64,000 nucleotides of DNA from JAEULH01 sp963746275. GTDB taxonomy: Bacteria; Pseudomonadota; Alphaproteobacteria; Rhodospirillales; Defluviicoccaceae. The stretch's first letter is position 1; every line of letters begins with the position of its first letter. The stretch is from positions 124,001 to 188,000 of the forward strand of contig CAVVAX010000008.1 of NCBI GenBank assembly GCA_963746275.1. The letters are read 5' to 3'. A program made the position numbers and the translations under genes. The notes beneath the pieces were generated by a model that was not told the DNA's origin, ran no database searches, and saw only the letters and a program-made list of their open reading frames with translations. Shown here in pieces: positions 1-8,881 of this stretch.

Positions 1-68
1 CGCGGGCGCTCTGCGCCCAACTCGCGGGGCGCAAGGTAGACTGCATGGTCGTGAGGTCGGGTGGCTGA
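1..68 (+). CDS. SPOR-domain protein, C-terminal end only
   Basis: The window opens inside a reading frame (codons from base 3) whose last 21 residues end in CAQLAGRKVDCMVVR before a TGA at 66-68. The paired cysteines and the final VVR look like the last strand of a SPOR (septal peptidoglycan-binding) domain. SPOR proteins commonly precede nagZ in alphaproteobacteria, and here the stop overlaps the proposed GTG start of nagZ at 61, which suggests translational coupling. The rest of the gene lies upstream, so domain order and localisation cannot be seen. The call rests on a short tail plus gene order. Confidence 0.5.
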   Translation, partial: RALCAQLAGRKVDCMVVRSGG

Positions 69-1105
69 GCCGATGCCTGGCGCACCGGCCGCCGCCATCT
101 TCGGGCTGTCGGGGCCGCAGCTCGAAGACCGCGAGCGCGCCTTCTTCCGCGCCGCCGACCCGCTGGGCTTCATCCTGTTCGCCCGCAATTGCGTCGACGA
201 GGCGCAGGTCCGCGAGCTGATCCTGGCGCTGAAGGACTGCCTCGGCCGCGACGACGTGCCGATCCTCATCGACCAGGAGGGCGGACGGGTGCAGCGGCTG
301 AGGCCGCCGCGCTGGCGGGCGGCGCCGGCCGGGGCGCGGTTCGCCGCCCTTGCTACCCATGCCGAGGACGATGCCATTGAAGCCGCTTGGCTGAACGCCC
401 GGCTGCTCGCCGACGAACTTGCGGCACTCGGGATCACGGTCGATTGCGCCCCGGTCCTCGACATTCCGGTTCCAGGTGGCCACGACGTCATCGGCGATCG
501 CGCCTATGGCACCACCGCGGAGCAGGTGGCGCTGCTCGGCCGCGCCGTCTGCGCCGGCCTGCTCGCCGGCGGCGTGCTGCCGGTGATCAAGCACATCCCC
601 GGCCACGGCCGTGCCAGCGTCGACAGCCATGCCAGCCTGCCGGTGGTCGATGCGGCTCGCGAGCTGCTGGAACATACCGACTTCGCTCCCTTCCGTGCGC
701 TCAGCGACATGCCATGGGCGATGACCGCGCATGTCGTCTACGCCGCCATCGACGCAGGCGCGCCGGCCACGACCTCGCCCCGCGTCATCGCCGAGGTCGT
801 CCGCGGCTGGATCGGCTTCGACGGCGTGCTCGTCTCGGACGACCTGTGCATGAGAGCCCTGGCCGGCACACCGGGCGAACGGGCGGCGCTGGCCCTGGCC
901 GCCGGCGTTGATGTTCTGCTCCACTGCAACGGCGACCTGGCGGAGATGGAGGCGATTGCCGCCGTCTGTCCGCGCTTGGGCGAGCGTCGCGTTGCGGCGG
1001 CTCGCCCGGGGCGAGGAGATGCGCCGGGCGGCGCAGACGAGCGGCTTCGACCGGCCTGCCGCCGTGGCGCGGGTGGATGCCCTGCTGGCAGGGGCGGTGG
1101 CTTGA
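61..1105 (+). CDS. nagZ: Beta-N-acetylhexosaminidase NagZ (one frameshift)
   Basis: Cytoplasmic glycoside hydrolase family 3 enzyme that removes GlcNAc from anhydro-muropeptides in peptidoglycan recycling. The family signature KHIPGHG...DSH is at residues 177-190 and the nucleophile region GVLVSDD at 255-261; IDQEGGRVQRL at 70-80 is also typical. The frame changes near base 980 (frame 1 to 2): the in-frame reading would fuse NagZ to the next gene, while the other frame carries the proper tail and stops at 1105. Start is GTG 61; ATG 73 is an alternative. It overlaps the SPOR gene upstream and the TTG start of the M50 protease downstream. The shift looks like a sequencing error. Confidence 0.88.
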
Positions 1106-1791
1106 GCGTCGCCGAGATCCTGGTCGAGGTCTCGGTCTGGGTGCTGCCGGTTCTCTTCGCCGTCACCTTCCACGAGGCCGCGCACGGCTGGGTCGCCTGG
1201 CGGCTCGGCGACGACACGGCCTACACGCAGGGGCGGGTGAGCTTCAATCCGCTCCGCCATATCGACCCGTTCGGCACGGTGCTGATGCCGGCGATGCTGC
1301 TGCTGCTCTCCGGCGGCCGGTTCATGTTCGGCTTCGCCAAGCCGGTGCCGGTGAACTTCCACCGCCTGAACAACCCGCGCCGCGACATGGCCGTGGTCGC
1401 CGCCGCCGGGCCGGGCATCAACTTCGCCATGGCTCTGGCCGCGGCCTTCCTCATCGTGCCGGCGGCCGCCTTGCCGGGGACGCTCGGCGCATGGACGGCG
1501 CAGAACCTGGCGAACGCGGTCTGGATCAACATCCTGCTCGCCATCTTCAACCTGCTGCCGTTGCCGCCGCTGGATGGCGGCCGCATCGCCGTCAGCGTCC
1601 TGCCCAACAGCCTGGCGGTGCCGCTGCAGCGGCTGGAACGCTACGGCCTCGTCATCGTCCTCGGCCTGGTGTTCCTGCTGCCCTTCATCGGCGCGCAGGC
1701 GGGCCTCGACCTCAACGTCTTCGGCTGGCTGGTGGTCGAGCCGGCGCGGGCGGTCGAGCGCATCTTCCTCACCGTTGGCGGCGTGCCATGA
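1102..1791 (+). CDS. Site-2 protease family (M50) membrane metalloprotease
   Basis: Polytopic inner-membrane zinc protease of 229 residues. HEAAH at residues 24-28 supplies two zinc ligands and the catalytic Glu, and the second signature NLLPLPPLDGGRI near residue 155 supplies the third (Asp) ligand. Four or more hydrophobic segments are visible. It has no PDZ domain, so it resembles the short YwhC/Rip-like subgroup rather than RseP. Start is taken as TTG 1102, overlapping the nagZ stop; the stop TGA overlaps the ATG of scpA. This protease between nagZ and scpA is a recurring alphaproteobacterial arrangement. Its substrate is unknown. Confidence 0.85.
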   Translation: MSVAEILVEVSVWVLPVLFAVTFHEAAHGWVAWRLGDDTAYTQGRVSFNPLRHIDPFGTVLMPAMLLLLSGGRFMFGFAKPVPVNFHRLNNPRRDMAVVAAAGPGINFAMALAAAFLIVPAAALPGTLGAWTAQNLANAVWINILLAIFNLLPLPPLDGGRIAVSVLPNSLAVPLQRLERYGLVIVLGLVFLLPFIGAQAGLDLNVFGWLVVEPARAVERIFLTVGGVP

Positions 1792-2609
1792 ACGCCGAGG
1801 GCCGAGCGCGCGGCCGCGTCGAGCCGTGCTCGACGGCGGGCATCCGCCTCGCGACTTCGTCGTCGATGTCGACGGCTACGAGGGTCCGCTCGATCTGCTG
1901 CTTGTCGCTCGCCCGCGAGCAGAAGGTGGACCTGACCCAGATCTCGATCGTGCGCCTGGCCGAGCAGTACCTCGATTTCGTCGCCGCCGTCCGCCATGCC
2001 GACCTGGAGCTCGCCGCCGAGTACCTGGTCATGGCGGCGTGGCTCGCCTACCTGAAGTCGCGCCTGCTCCTGCCGGTGGCCGGTCCCGCCGACGAGCCCT
2101 CGCCGGAGGATCTGGCGGCTCGGCTCGCCTTCCAGCTCCGGCTGCTCGAGGCGATGCGCGAGGCGGGCGGCGAGCTCTTGCGCCGGCCCAGGCTCGGCGT
2201 CGACGTCTTCGGCCGCGGCCGGCCCGAGCCGATCGAGGTCAACACCGAGACGGTGGTGCAGGCCTCGCTCTACGACCTGCTCAGGGCCTATGCCCGCTGG
2301 CATGGGCGCAACCACGAGGCGCCGGTTCTGGAGGTGGCGCCATCGACGCTCGACAGCGTCGAGAAGGCGCTCGAGCGGCTGCGCCGCGGCCTCGGCCACG
2401 CGCCGGGCTGGGAGAGCCTGAGCCACTACCTCCCGGCAGAAACCCTGCGCCGGCTCGACTCCGGCGGGCTTGCTGCTCGCTCGGGCATCGCTTCGACCTT
2501 CGCCGCCGCCCTCGAACTGGTCCGCGAGGGCGAGATCGTGCTCCGGCAGACCTCGCCCTTCGGCCCCATCTTCCTCCGCGCCATCAACCGCGAGAACCGG
2601 CGGCCATGA
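1788..2609 (+). CDS. scpA: Segregation and condensation protein A (two frameshifts)
   Basis: Kleisin subunit that joins SMC and ScpB in the bacterial condensin for chromosome segregation. The conserved N-terminal motif (VDGYEGPLDLLL) is read in frame 2, whereas the ATG start at 1788 and everything after LAREQKVDLTQISI are in frame 3. Two compensating shifts, near 1825 and 1905, are needed. The C-terminal winged-helix region (ASTFAAALELVREGEIVLRQ) is intact. The start overlaps the M50 stop and the stop overlaps the scpB start, so translation is probably coupled. Confidence 0.88.
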   Translation: MNAEGRARGRVEPCSTAGIRLATSSSMSTATRVRSICCLSLAREQKVDLTQISIVRLAEQYLDFVAAVRHADLELAAEYLVMAAWLAYLKSRLLLPVAGPADEPSPEDLAARLAFQLRLLEAMREAGGELLRRPRLGVDVFGRGRPEPIEVNTETVVQASLYDLLRAYARWHGRNHEAPVLEVAPSTLDSVEKALERLRRGLGHAPGWESLSHYLPAETLRRLDSGGLAARSGIASTFAAALELVREGEIVLRQTSPFGPIFLRAINRENRRP

Positions 2610-3217
2610 GCGACGCCGATCCCCATCACCTGCGCCTGGCCGAGGCCATCCTGTTCGCCGCCGCCGAGCCGATGACGACCGGCGAGATTGCCGCGCGCCT
2701 GCCCGAGGGAGCCGACGTCGACGCCTTGCTGGCAAACCTGCAGGCGGTCTACGCCGGCCACGGCGTCAATCTGGTGCAAGCCGGCGCTACCTGGGCCTTT
2801 TCGACCGCAGCCGACTTGGCCCCGTGGCTGCGCCGCGACGTCCAGGTGGAGAAGAAGCTGTCGCGGGCTGCGATCGAGACGCTCGCGATCATCGCCTATC
2901 ACCAGCCGGTCACCCGCGCCGAGATCGAAGACGCGCGGGGCGTGCAGCTCAGCCGCGGGACGCTGGATGCGCTCCTGGCGCAAGATTGGATCCGCCCCGG
3001 CGGCCGGCGCGAGGCGCCTGGCCGGCCGGTGGTGTGGGTGACGACGGATGGCTTCCTCCGCCACTTCGGCCTCGGCGGCCTCGACGACCTGCCGCGGCTG
3101 GAGGAACTCAAGGCCGCGGGTCTGCTTGACAATGGCCCCGCGCTGCAGACCTATAGTGAGGGTGATCCGGGGGCGCACGAAGCCCACGACGGCCCGCGCG
3201 AGGTCGTCGGCGACTAG
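2606..3217 (+). CDS. scpB: Segregation and condensation protein B
   Basis: Winged-helix partner of ScpA in the SMC-ScpAB complex. The diagnostic stretch LSRAAIETLAIIAYHQPVTR lies about residues 92-111 and is followed by the second winged helix (EDARGVQLSRGTLDALL) and the usual FLRHFGL...LPRLEEL segment. It has 203 residues, normal for the family, with no frameshift. The ATG at 2606 overlaps the scpA TGA. The last 30 residues are acidic and not conserved. Confidence 0.93.
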   Translation: MSDADPHHLRLAEAILFAAAEPMTTGEIAARLPEGADVDALLANLQAVYAGHGVNLVQAGATWAFSTAADLAPWLRRDVQVEKKLSRAAIETLAIIAYHQPVTRAEIEDARGVQLSRGTLDALLAQDWIRPGGRREAPGRPVVWVTTDGFLRHFGLGGLDDLPRLEELKAAGLLDNGPALQTYSEGDPGAHEAHDGPREVVGD

Positions 3218-3278
3218 CCGCCTCGGCTCCAGCCGGGCGGACCGGCATCGCCTCTGAGACGAAAGCGAGAGCACGAAC

Positions 3279-3531
3279 ATGGGTAGCTTCAGCATTTGGC
3301 ACTGGCTGATCGTCCTGGCGGTTGTCCTCGTCCTGTTCGGCGGCAAGGGGCGGCTGTCGCAGATCATGGGCGACTTCGGCAAGGGGCTGAGGGCGTTCAA
3401 GAAGAGCGTTCGCGACGACGAGGAGCCGATGGCGGACGCCGATGAGCCGGGCCGGCCGCGGGCGCTGTCCTCGCGATCGCGCCGACGTTGGCGATCCCGC
3501 CAAGGATCGCGATCGGGCGACGCACTTTTAA
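3279..3531 (+). CDS. tatA: Twin-arginine translocase subunit TatA (frameshift)
   Basis: Small membrane protein that forms the variable Tat pore for folded proteins. The N-terminus MGSFSIWHWLIVLAVVLVLFG is the typical TatA helix, followed by the amphipathic segment MGDFGKGLRAFKKSV. Read straight, the frame runs 150 residues into tatB. With one shift near 3465 it ends at TAA 3529-3531 with the tail RDRADVGDPAKDRDRATHF, giving about 84 residues, the normal TatA length. A good SD-like run (GAAAGCGAGAG) sits just upstream of ATG 3279. Confidence 0.85.
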
Positions 3532-3603
3532 AGGCGCGCCCGCGCCGCTCCGGCGCGGCGGCGCAATCCGCCTATCGGCCCCGCAGGAGCCACAGCGAGC
3601 CGG

Positions 3604-4080
3604 ATGTTGGACCTCAGCTGGCAAGAGCTGTTCCTGATCGGCGTCGTCGCCCTCATCGTCATCGGCCCCAAGGACATGCCGCAAGTGATGCGCTCGGTTG
3701 CGGGCGTCGTGCGCAAAGCCCGAGCGCCTGAGCCGTGAGTTCCAGAACGGCATGGCGCAGATGATGCGCGAGGCCGAGCTCGACGAGCTGCGGCGCAAGC
3801 TGGAGGAGGCGGGCCGGGTCGACGTCGGCAAGACGGTGAAGGATACGGTCGACCCGACGGGTTCGCTGAGCGACGACTTCGATCCGGCGCAGTTTGCCCG
3901 CGAGCTGAAGCGGAGCGTCGAGGAGCCGACCATCCATCGTGCCGCCGCCGTGGACGGTGCGGGACAGCGGCCGCGCACCCGGCGGCCGATCCCGGCGCCG
4001 GCCCTGGCGATGCCGGAACCCGACCGGACCCGCACCCGAAGCGCGACGCGCCGGGGAACGGCAGCGGCGGCAGCACCTAG
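3604..4080 (+). CDS. tatB: Twin-arginine translocase subunit TatB (two frameshifts)
   Basis: Substrate-receptor subunit of the Tat system. The start MLDLSWQELFLIGVVALIVIG at 3604 is the classical TatB transmembrane N-terminus, followed by GPKDMPQVMR. Near 3722 the frame changes and the cytoplasmic helix continues as LSREFQNGMAQMMREAELDELRR. A second change near 3985 restores frame 1, ending in a glycine/proline-rich tail at TAG 4078-4080, eight bases before tatC. Without both corrections TatB appears to read into TatC. The order tatA-tatB-tatC is standard. Confidence 0.83.
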
Positions 4081-4087
4081 GATCGGC

Positions 4088-4900
4088 ATGGCGCTCAGCG
4101 ACGAGGAGGTGGACAAAGCCAGCATGCCGCTGCTCGATCATCTGGTCGAGCTGAGGCGGCGGCTCATCTATTGCGTCGCCGGCCTGATCGTCCTGTTCTT
4201 CGTCTGCTACGCCTTCGCGCCCGAGATCTACGGCTTCCTCGTCCAGCCGCTGGCGGACATCCTCGCCGAGAAGGGCGGCGGCGAGCGGCGGATGATCTAC
4301 ACCGCCCTGCAGGAGGCGTTCTTCACCTACGTGAAGGTCGCCTTCTTCGCCGCTGCCTTCCTTGGTTTTCCGCTGATCGCCGTCCAGCTCTACAGGTTCG
4401 TCGCCCCCGGCCTCTACCGCCACGAGCGGCGGGCCTTCGTGCCGTTCCTGGTGGCGACGCCGGTGCTCTTCTTCATCGGCGGCGCGCGTGGCCTATTACG
4501 TCGTCTTTCCACTTGGCTTGGCGGTTCTTCCTCGGCTTCGAGATGAGCGGGGAGGGCAACGGCCTGCCGATCCAGCTCGAGGCCAAGGTCGCCGAGTACC
4601 TGTCCCTGGTGATGCAGCTCATCTTCGCCTTCGGCCTCGTCTTCGAGATGCCGGTGGTAATGACGCTGCTCGCCCGCGCCGGCCTCATCACCGCCCAGGG
4701 CATGCGCCAGAAGCGGAAGTACGCCATCGTGATCGCCTTCATCGCCGCCGCGATCCTGACCCCGCCCGACGTCATCAGCCAGATCGGCCTCGCCGTCCCG
4801 GCCATGCTGCTCTACGAGCTTTCGATTCTTGCCGTCGGCTATGTCGAACGGCGAGCGCGAGCGGGCCGGCGAGGCGGCGGACACCGAGGCGGGAGGCTGA
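4088..4900 (+). CDS. tatC: Sec-independent translocase subunit TatC (three frameshifts)
   Basis: Six-span membrane protein that binds twin-arginine signal peptides. The N-terminal motif MPLLDHLVELRRRLIYC, the FVAPGLYRHERR loop, and AAILTPPDVISQ before the last helices are all TatC hallmarks. The protein crosses frames near 4487 and 4515, where AYYVVFPL and then RFFLGFE continue, and near 4855, giving a stop at 4898-4900 after DTEAGG. Restored length is about 271 residues. It lies between tatB and serS, as in many alphaproteobacteria. Confidence 0.86.
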
Positions 4901-5019
4901 AGCCGAGGCGCCCGGGCGCTTGCGCCGGTGGCGTGGATGCGGTGCGGTGGCGTCCTTGACCCGTAGGGGCCCTTCGGCTAACCCCCGTTTAGCCATGCTC
5001 TTTCGCCGAAAGCGCCGCG

Positions 5020-6322
5020 ATGCATGACATCAAGTGGATCCGCGATAATGCCGAAGCCTTCGACGCCGGCCTCGGCCGGCGCGGGCTGGCGCCGTCGAGC
5101 CCGGCGCTGTTCGCGCTGGACGCCACGCGGCGCGAGGCCATTGCCGCGGCCCAGGCCATCCAGGCCGAGCGCAAGGAGCTGTCGCGCGAGATCGGCCAGC
5201 GCAAGGCCAAGGGCGCCGACGCCGGCGATCTGCTCGAGCGGGTGAGCGAAAGCAAGCAGGCGCAGACGGAAGCCGAGGAGCGGGCGCGCCTGGCCGAGGC
5301 CGAGCTCGACGCGGCGCTGGCGGCGCTGCCCAACCTTCCGGGCGACGACGTCCCGGAGGGCGCGGACGAGACGGCCAACGTCGAGGTCCGCCGCTGGGGG
5401 GCCCCGCGTGCCTTCGATTTCCGGCCGAAGGAGCACTTCGAGCTGGGCGAGGGGCTGGGGCTCATGGACTTCGACCGGGCGGCCAAGCTCTCCGGCGCCC
5501 GCTTCGTCGTCCTCACCGGCGCGCTGGCGCGGCTGGAGCGGGCCTCGCGGCCTTCATGCTCGACCTGCACACCGGCGACGCTTCGGCTACACCGAGGTCA
5601 ACCCGCCGGCGATGGTGCGCGACGAGGCGGTGTTCGGCACCGGCCAGTTGCCGAAGTTCGGCGAGGACCTGTTTCGCACCACCGACGGCCGCTGGCTGAT
5701 CCCCACTGCCGAGGTGCCGCTCACCAACCTCGTCGCCGGCGAGATCCTCGACGAGGACCGGCTGCCGCTTCGGCGCACGGCCATGACCTGGTGCTTCCGC
5801 GCCGAGGCCGGGGCCGCCGGCAAGGACACCCGCGGCATGATCCGCCAGCACCAGTTCACCAAGGTCGAGCTGGTCAGCATCACCCGGCCGGAGGACTCCG
5901 CCGGCGAGCATGAGCGGATGACGGCCTGCGCCGAGGCCGTGCTGCAGAAACTGGAGCTGCCCTACCGGGTGGTCGTGCTGTGCACCGGCGACATGGGCTT
6001 CTCCGCCCGCAAGACCTACGACATCGAGGTCTGGCTGCCGGGGCAGGGGCGCTACCGCGAGATTTCGAGCTGCTCGAACTGCGGCGACTTCCAGGCGCGG
6101 CGGATGAAGGCGCGCTGCCGCCCGCGCGGGGGGAAAGCCACCCGGTTCGTCCACACCCTGAACGGCTCCGGCCTCGCGGTCGGGCGCACCCTGATCGCGG
6201 TGCTGGAAAACTACCAGCAGGCCGATGGCTCCATCACCATTCCCGACGCGCTGCGGCCGTACATGAACGGCCTCGAAGCGATCCGTGCCGATGTCCCGGC
6301 CGATGTCCCGTCCGCCGGTTGA
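5020..6322 (+). CDS. serS: Seryl-tRNA synthetase (two frameshifts)
   Basis: Class II aminoacyl-tRNA synthetase that charges tRNA-Ser. The N-terminal antiparallel coiled-coil arm (residues about 25-110, many A/E/R/K) is followed by the catalytic core: motif 2 (MTWCFRAEAG...GMIRQHQFTKVEL) and motif 3 (LNGSGLAVGRTLIAVLENYQ). Two shifts occur near 5540 and 5582, each fitting a single missing C; between them the bridging frame reads AAFMLDLHTGD. An essential single-copy gene cannot really be broken, so this locus supports the view that the shifts are data errors. Confidence 0.92.
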
Positions 6323-7085
6323 CCTCGCCGCGGCCCGGGTTCTCCTCGCCAACGACGACGGCATTCAGGCGCCCGGGTTACGGCTTGTGGAGCGCATCCT
6401 CCGCAAGGAGGCGCGCGAGGTCTGGGTAGTCGCTCCGGAAACCGAACAGAGCGCCGCCAGCCACTCGCTGACCATGCGCCGGCCGCTCTACGTCCGCAAG
6501 GTCGGCCGCCGCCGCTTCACCGTCGACGGCACGCCAACCGACTGCATCCTGCTCGCCATCCACCAGGTGATGAAGGACACGCCGCCGGACGTGGTGATCT
6601 CCGGCATCAACCGGGGCGGCAACCTCGGCGAGGATGCGACCTACTCCGGGACGGTCGCGGCGGCGCGCGAAGGCACCATGCTCGGCTTTCCCTCCATCGC
6701 GCTCAGCCAGCTCTACGAGGACGGCCGGCCGGTCTACTGGGAGACGGCGGAACGCTGGACGCCGGAGGTGCTGCGCCGGCTGCTTCAGGCGGGCTGGCCG
6801 CCAGCCGTTCTGATCAACATCAACTTCCCGGCGGTGCCGGCCGGCGAGGTTCGCGGCATCGAGGTCACCCGCCAGGGCCGGCGGAAGATCGGCGGCTCCA
6901 TGGTCGCCGGCGAGGATCCGCGCGGCGAGCGCTATTTCTGGATCGGCGGCGGCAGGAGGGAGGACCGCGGCCGCGAAGGCACGGATCTCGAGGCGGTGCA
7001 CCGCGGCGCCATCTCGATCTCGCCGCTGTCGCTGGAGCTGACCCACGAGCCGACCGTGGCGGCGCTCAAGGATGCCTTCTCGTGA
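6303..7085 (+). CDS. surE: 5'/3'-nucleotidase SurE
   Basis: Metal-dependent nucleoside monophosphate phosphatase of the stationary-phase survival operon. The metal site is visible as LLANDDG near the N-terminus, and GINRGGNLGEDATYSGTV holds the conserved Asn and the Ser/Gly loop. The frame is intact. Three starts are possible (GTG 6285, ATG 6291, ATG 6303); the last gives the shortest leader before the first beta strand and overlaps serS by 20 bases. The stop overlaps the GTG of pcm, the classical surE-pcm pairing. Confidence 0.92.
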   Translation: MSRPPVDLAAARVLLANDDGIQAPGLRLVERILRKEAREVWVVAPETEQSAASHSLTMRRPLYVRKVGRRRFTVDGTPTDCILLAIHQVMKDTPPDVVISGINRGGNLGEDATYSGTVAAAREGTMLGFPSIALSQLYEDGRPVYWETAERWTPEVLRRLLQAGWPPAVLININFPAVPAGEVRGIEVTRQGRRKIGGSMVAGEDPRGERYFWIGGGRREDRGREGTDLEAVHRGAISISPLSLELTHEPTVAALKDAFS

Positions 7086-7720
7086 GCCCGGATTCGCGCA
7101 AGATCCGGCTGATCATCGAGCTCAGGCGCAGCGGCGTCACCGACACCCGGGTCTGTGCCGCCATCGAGCGCATCCCCCGCGAGCGGTTCGTGCCCGAGGC
7201 GCTGCGCCACCAGGCCTACGAGAACATCCCGCTCGCCATCGGCTGCGAGCAGACCATGAGCGCGCCCATCGTCGTCGGCCGCATGACCCAGGCGCTGGAG
7301 CTCGGCGAGCGGATGAAGGTGCTGGAGGTGGGCACCGGCTCCGGCTACCAGGCGGCGGTGCTGTCCCGGCTCTGCCGGCGGGTCTACACCATCGAGCGGC
7401 ACCGGTCGCTGCTCGCCGACGCCGAGGCGGCGCTGAAGTCGCTGAACATCAGCAACGTCTCCACCCGGAGCGGCGACGGCACCCTCGGCTGGCCGGAGCA
7501 GGCGCCGTTCGAGCGGATCATCGTCACCGCTGCGGCGGCGGACGTTCCGCCGGTGCTGGCGGAGCAGCTCGCGGTGGACGGGGTCATGGTCGTGCCCATC
7601 GACCATGGCCGCGGCGAATCCCACCTCCTGCGGGTGCGCCGGCACGCCGACGGGCTCGACACCGAGGACCTGGGCGAGATCCGCTTCGTGCCGCTGATCG
7701 CCGCCCGCGGCGGGACCTGA
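7082..7720 (+). CDS. pcm: Protein-L-isoaspartate O-methyltransferase
   Basis: Cytosolic SAM-dependent enzyme that methylates L-isoaspartyl residues to start repair of aged proteins. The SAM-binding motif VLEVGTGSGYQ is at residues 80-90, preceded by the substrate-site segment CEQTMSAP. It has 212 residues, normal length and an intact frame. The start is GTG, overlapping the surE stop. A second, diverged pcm-like gene lies at 11095. The operon context surE-pcm-nlpD mirrors the arrangement in many proteobacteria. Confidence 0.93.
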   Translation: MSPDSRKIRLIIELRRSGVTDTRVCAAIERIPRERFVPEALRHQAYENIPLAIGCEQTMSAPIVVGRMTQALELGERMKVLEVGTGSGYQAAVLSRLCRRVYTIERHRSLLADAEAALKSLNISNVSTRSGDGTLGWPEQAPFERIIVTAAAADVPPVLAEQLAVDGVMVVPIDHGRGESHLLRVRRHADGLDTEDLGEIRFVPLIAARGGT

Positions 7721-7806
7721 GGCCGCCTGCGCCCGTCGGCTCAACTTGGGTTGCTACCGGGGCGCGTCATTGAAGCGAGCCGCGGCTTCGCGCATACTTC
7801 GTGACC

Positions 7807-8754
7807 ATGACACGACGCATCGGGGTTGCCCGTCGCCTGATGGGCGTCGGCTTGGCGCTGGTCATGCTCTCCTCCGCCGCCTGTGCCTATATCGAGGTTT
7901 CGCCGCCGCCACCGCGGCCGGCGGCAAAGAAGGTCGTGACCCGCACCAAGATCACACCGAATCCGCCGAGGCCGCAGACCCGGGCGGCGGAGAGCGTCGG
8001 GCAGGAGCCGGTGTGGAGCTCGGAGCCCCTGGAGCCGGTGCGGGACGCCCGGACCGAGCCTATGGGCGGACGCGAGGAGGCGCCGGCCGGGCCGGCCGAC
8101 GCGCCCAATGAACCCGGCGTGCACATCGTCCGCAGCGGCGAGACCCTGTACTCCATCTCCCGCCGCTACGACGTCGACGCCTTTGCCTTCGCCGAATACA
8201 ACGACCTTCCCGCTCCGTTCGCAATCTACGCCGGCCAGCGCCTGTCCATTCCGCCGGCCGGGACCCAGCCGGGAGCCGCGCCCGTCTCGCCGGGTGCGGA
8301 GGAGGGGCCGATGGTGGCGAGCCTGCCGGCGATGGCGCAGCCGCTGCCGTCGCCGCCGGACTCCAGCGATCGCGGCTTCATCTGGCCGGTTGAGGGCAAG
8401 GTCGTCTCGACGTTCGGGCCCAAGGCCCGCGGCCGGCGCAACGACGGCATCAACATCGCGACGTCACGCGGCGCGCCGGTCCGCGCCGTCGAGAACGGCG
8501 TCGTCGCCTATGCCGGCAACGAGCTCCGCGGCTTCGGCAACATGGTCCTGATCAAGCACCAAGCCGGCTGGATCAGCACCTACGCCCACAACGACCGGCT
8601 GCTGGTCAGCCGGGGCGAGCGGGTGCGCCGCGGCCAGGTGATCGCCCGGGCCGGCAGCACCGGCCGCGCCGACGGCGTCCAGCTCCATTTCGAGCTGCGC
8701 AAGGGGACGACGCCGGTCGATCCCCTCCAGCACCTCCCGCGCGCGCGGCCTTAG
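7807..8754 (+). CDS. nlpD: NlpD-like lipoprotein: LysM plus degenerate LytM domain
   Basis: Probable outer-membrane lipoprotein that activates cell-wall amidases at division. A hydrophobic signal ends in SSAAC (weak lipobox), a LysM domain follows (HIVRSGETLYSISRRYDV), and a C-terminal M23/LytM domain begins at FIWPVEGKVVSTFG. The catalytic HxxxD is replaced by NDGIN, while the later histidines (YAHND and LHFEL) remain, so the domain should not cut peptidoglycan, as in E. coli NlpD/EnvC. Start ATG 7807 (GTG 7801 possible). Its place after pcm matches the classical pcm-nlpD order. Activation of a specific amidase is inferred. Confidence 0.85.
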   Translation: MTRRIGVARRLMGVGLALVMLSSAACAYIEVSPPPPRPAAKKVVTRTKITPNPPRPQTRAAESVGQEPVWSSEPLEPVRDARTEPMGGREEAPAGPADAPNEPGVHIVRSGETLYSISRRYDVDAFAFAEYNDLPAPFAIYAGQRLSIPPAGTQPGAAPVSPGAEEGPMVASLPAMAQPLPSPPDSSDRGFIWPVEGKVVSTFGPKARGRRNDGINIATSRGAPVRAVENGVVAYAGNELRGFGNMVLIKHQAGWISTYAHNDRLLVSRGERVRRGQVIARAGSTGRADGVQLHFELRKGTTPVDPLQHLPRARP

Positions 8755-8881
8755 CGGCCCCCGGCCTCCCGCCTGGTTAGCCCGCCCGGCGGCGGAGGAA
8801 AACGTAGATGGCCGTGACAAGCAAGAACAAGCACGGCCATGGCGGGTCAGAGAGCACGCAGCCGGCCGTACCGCGTTCGCG

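Noticed and set aside
61..1791. A NagZ-M50 protease fusion protein
   Set aside because: The single frame joins the two only because of a shift near 980; the proper NagZ tail is read in another frame and stops at 1105, right at the protease start.
3698..4546. A TatB-TatC fusion
   Set aside because: TatB has its own end in another frame (TAG 4078-4080) just before the TatC start, so the fusion is produced by frameshifts.
8464..8881. Continuation of the polymerase gene on the minus strand antisense to nlpD
   Set aside because: The frame is open, but composition here is that of the reverse complement of nlpD, with no hydrophobic segments, and an alternative stop at 8882 is plausible.
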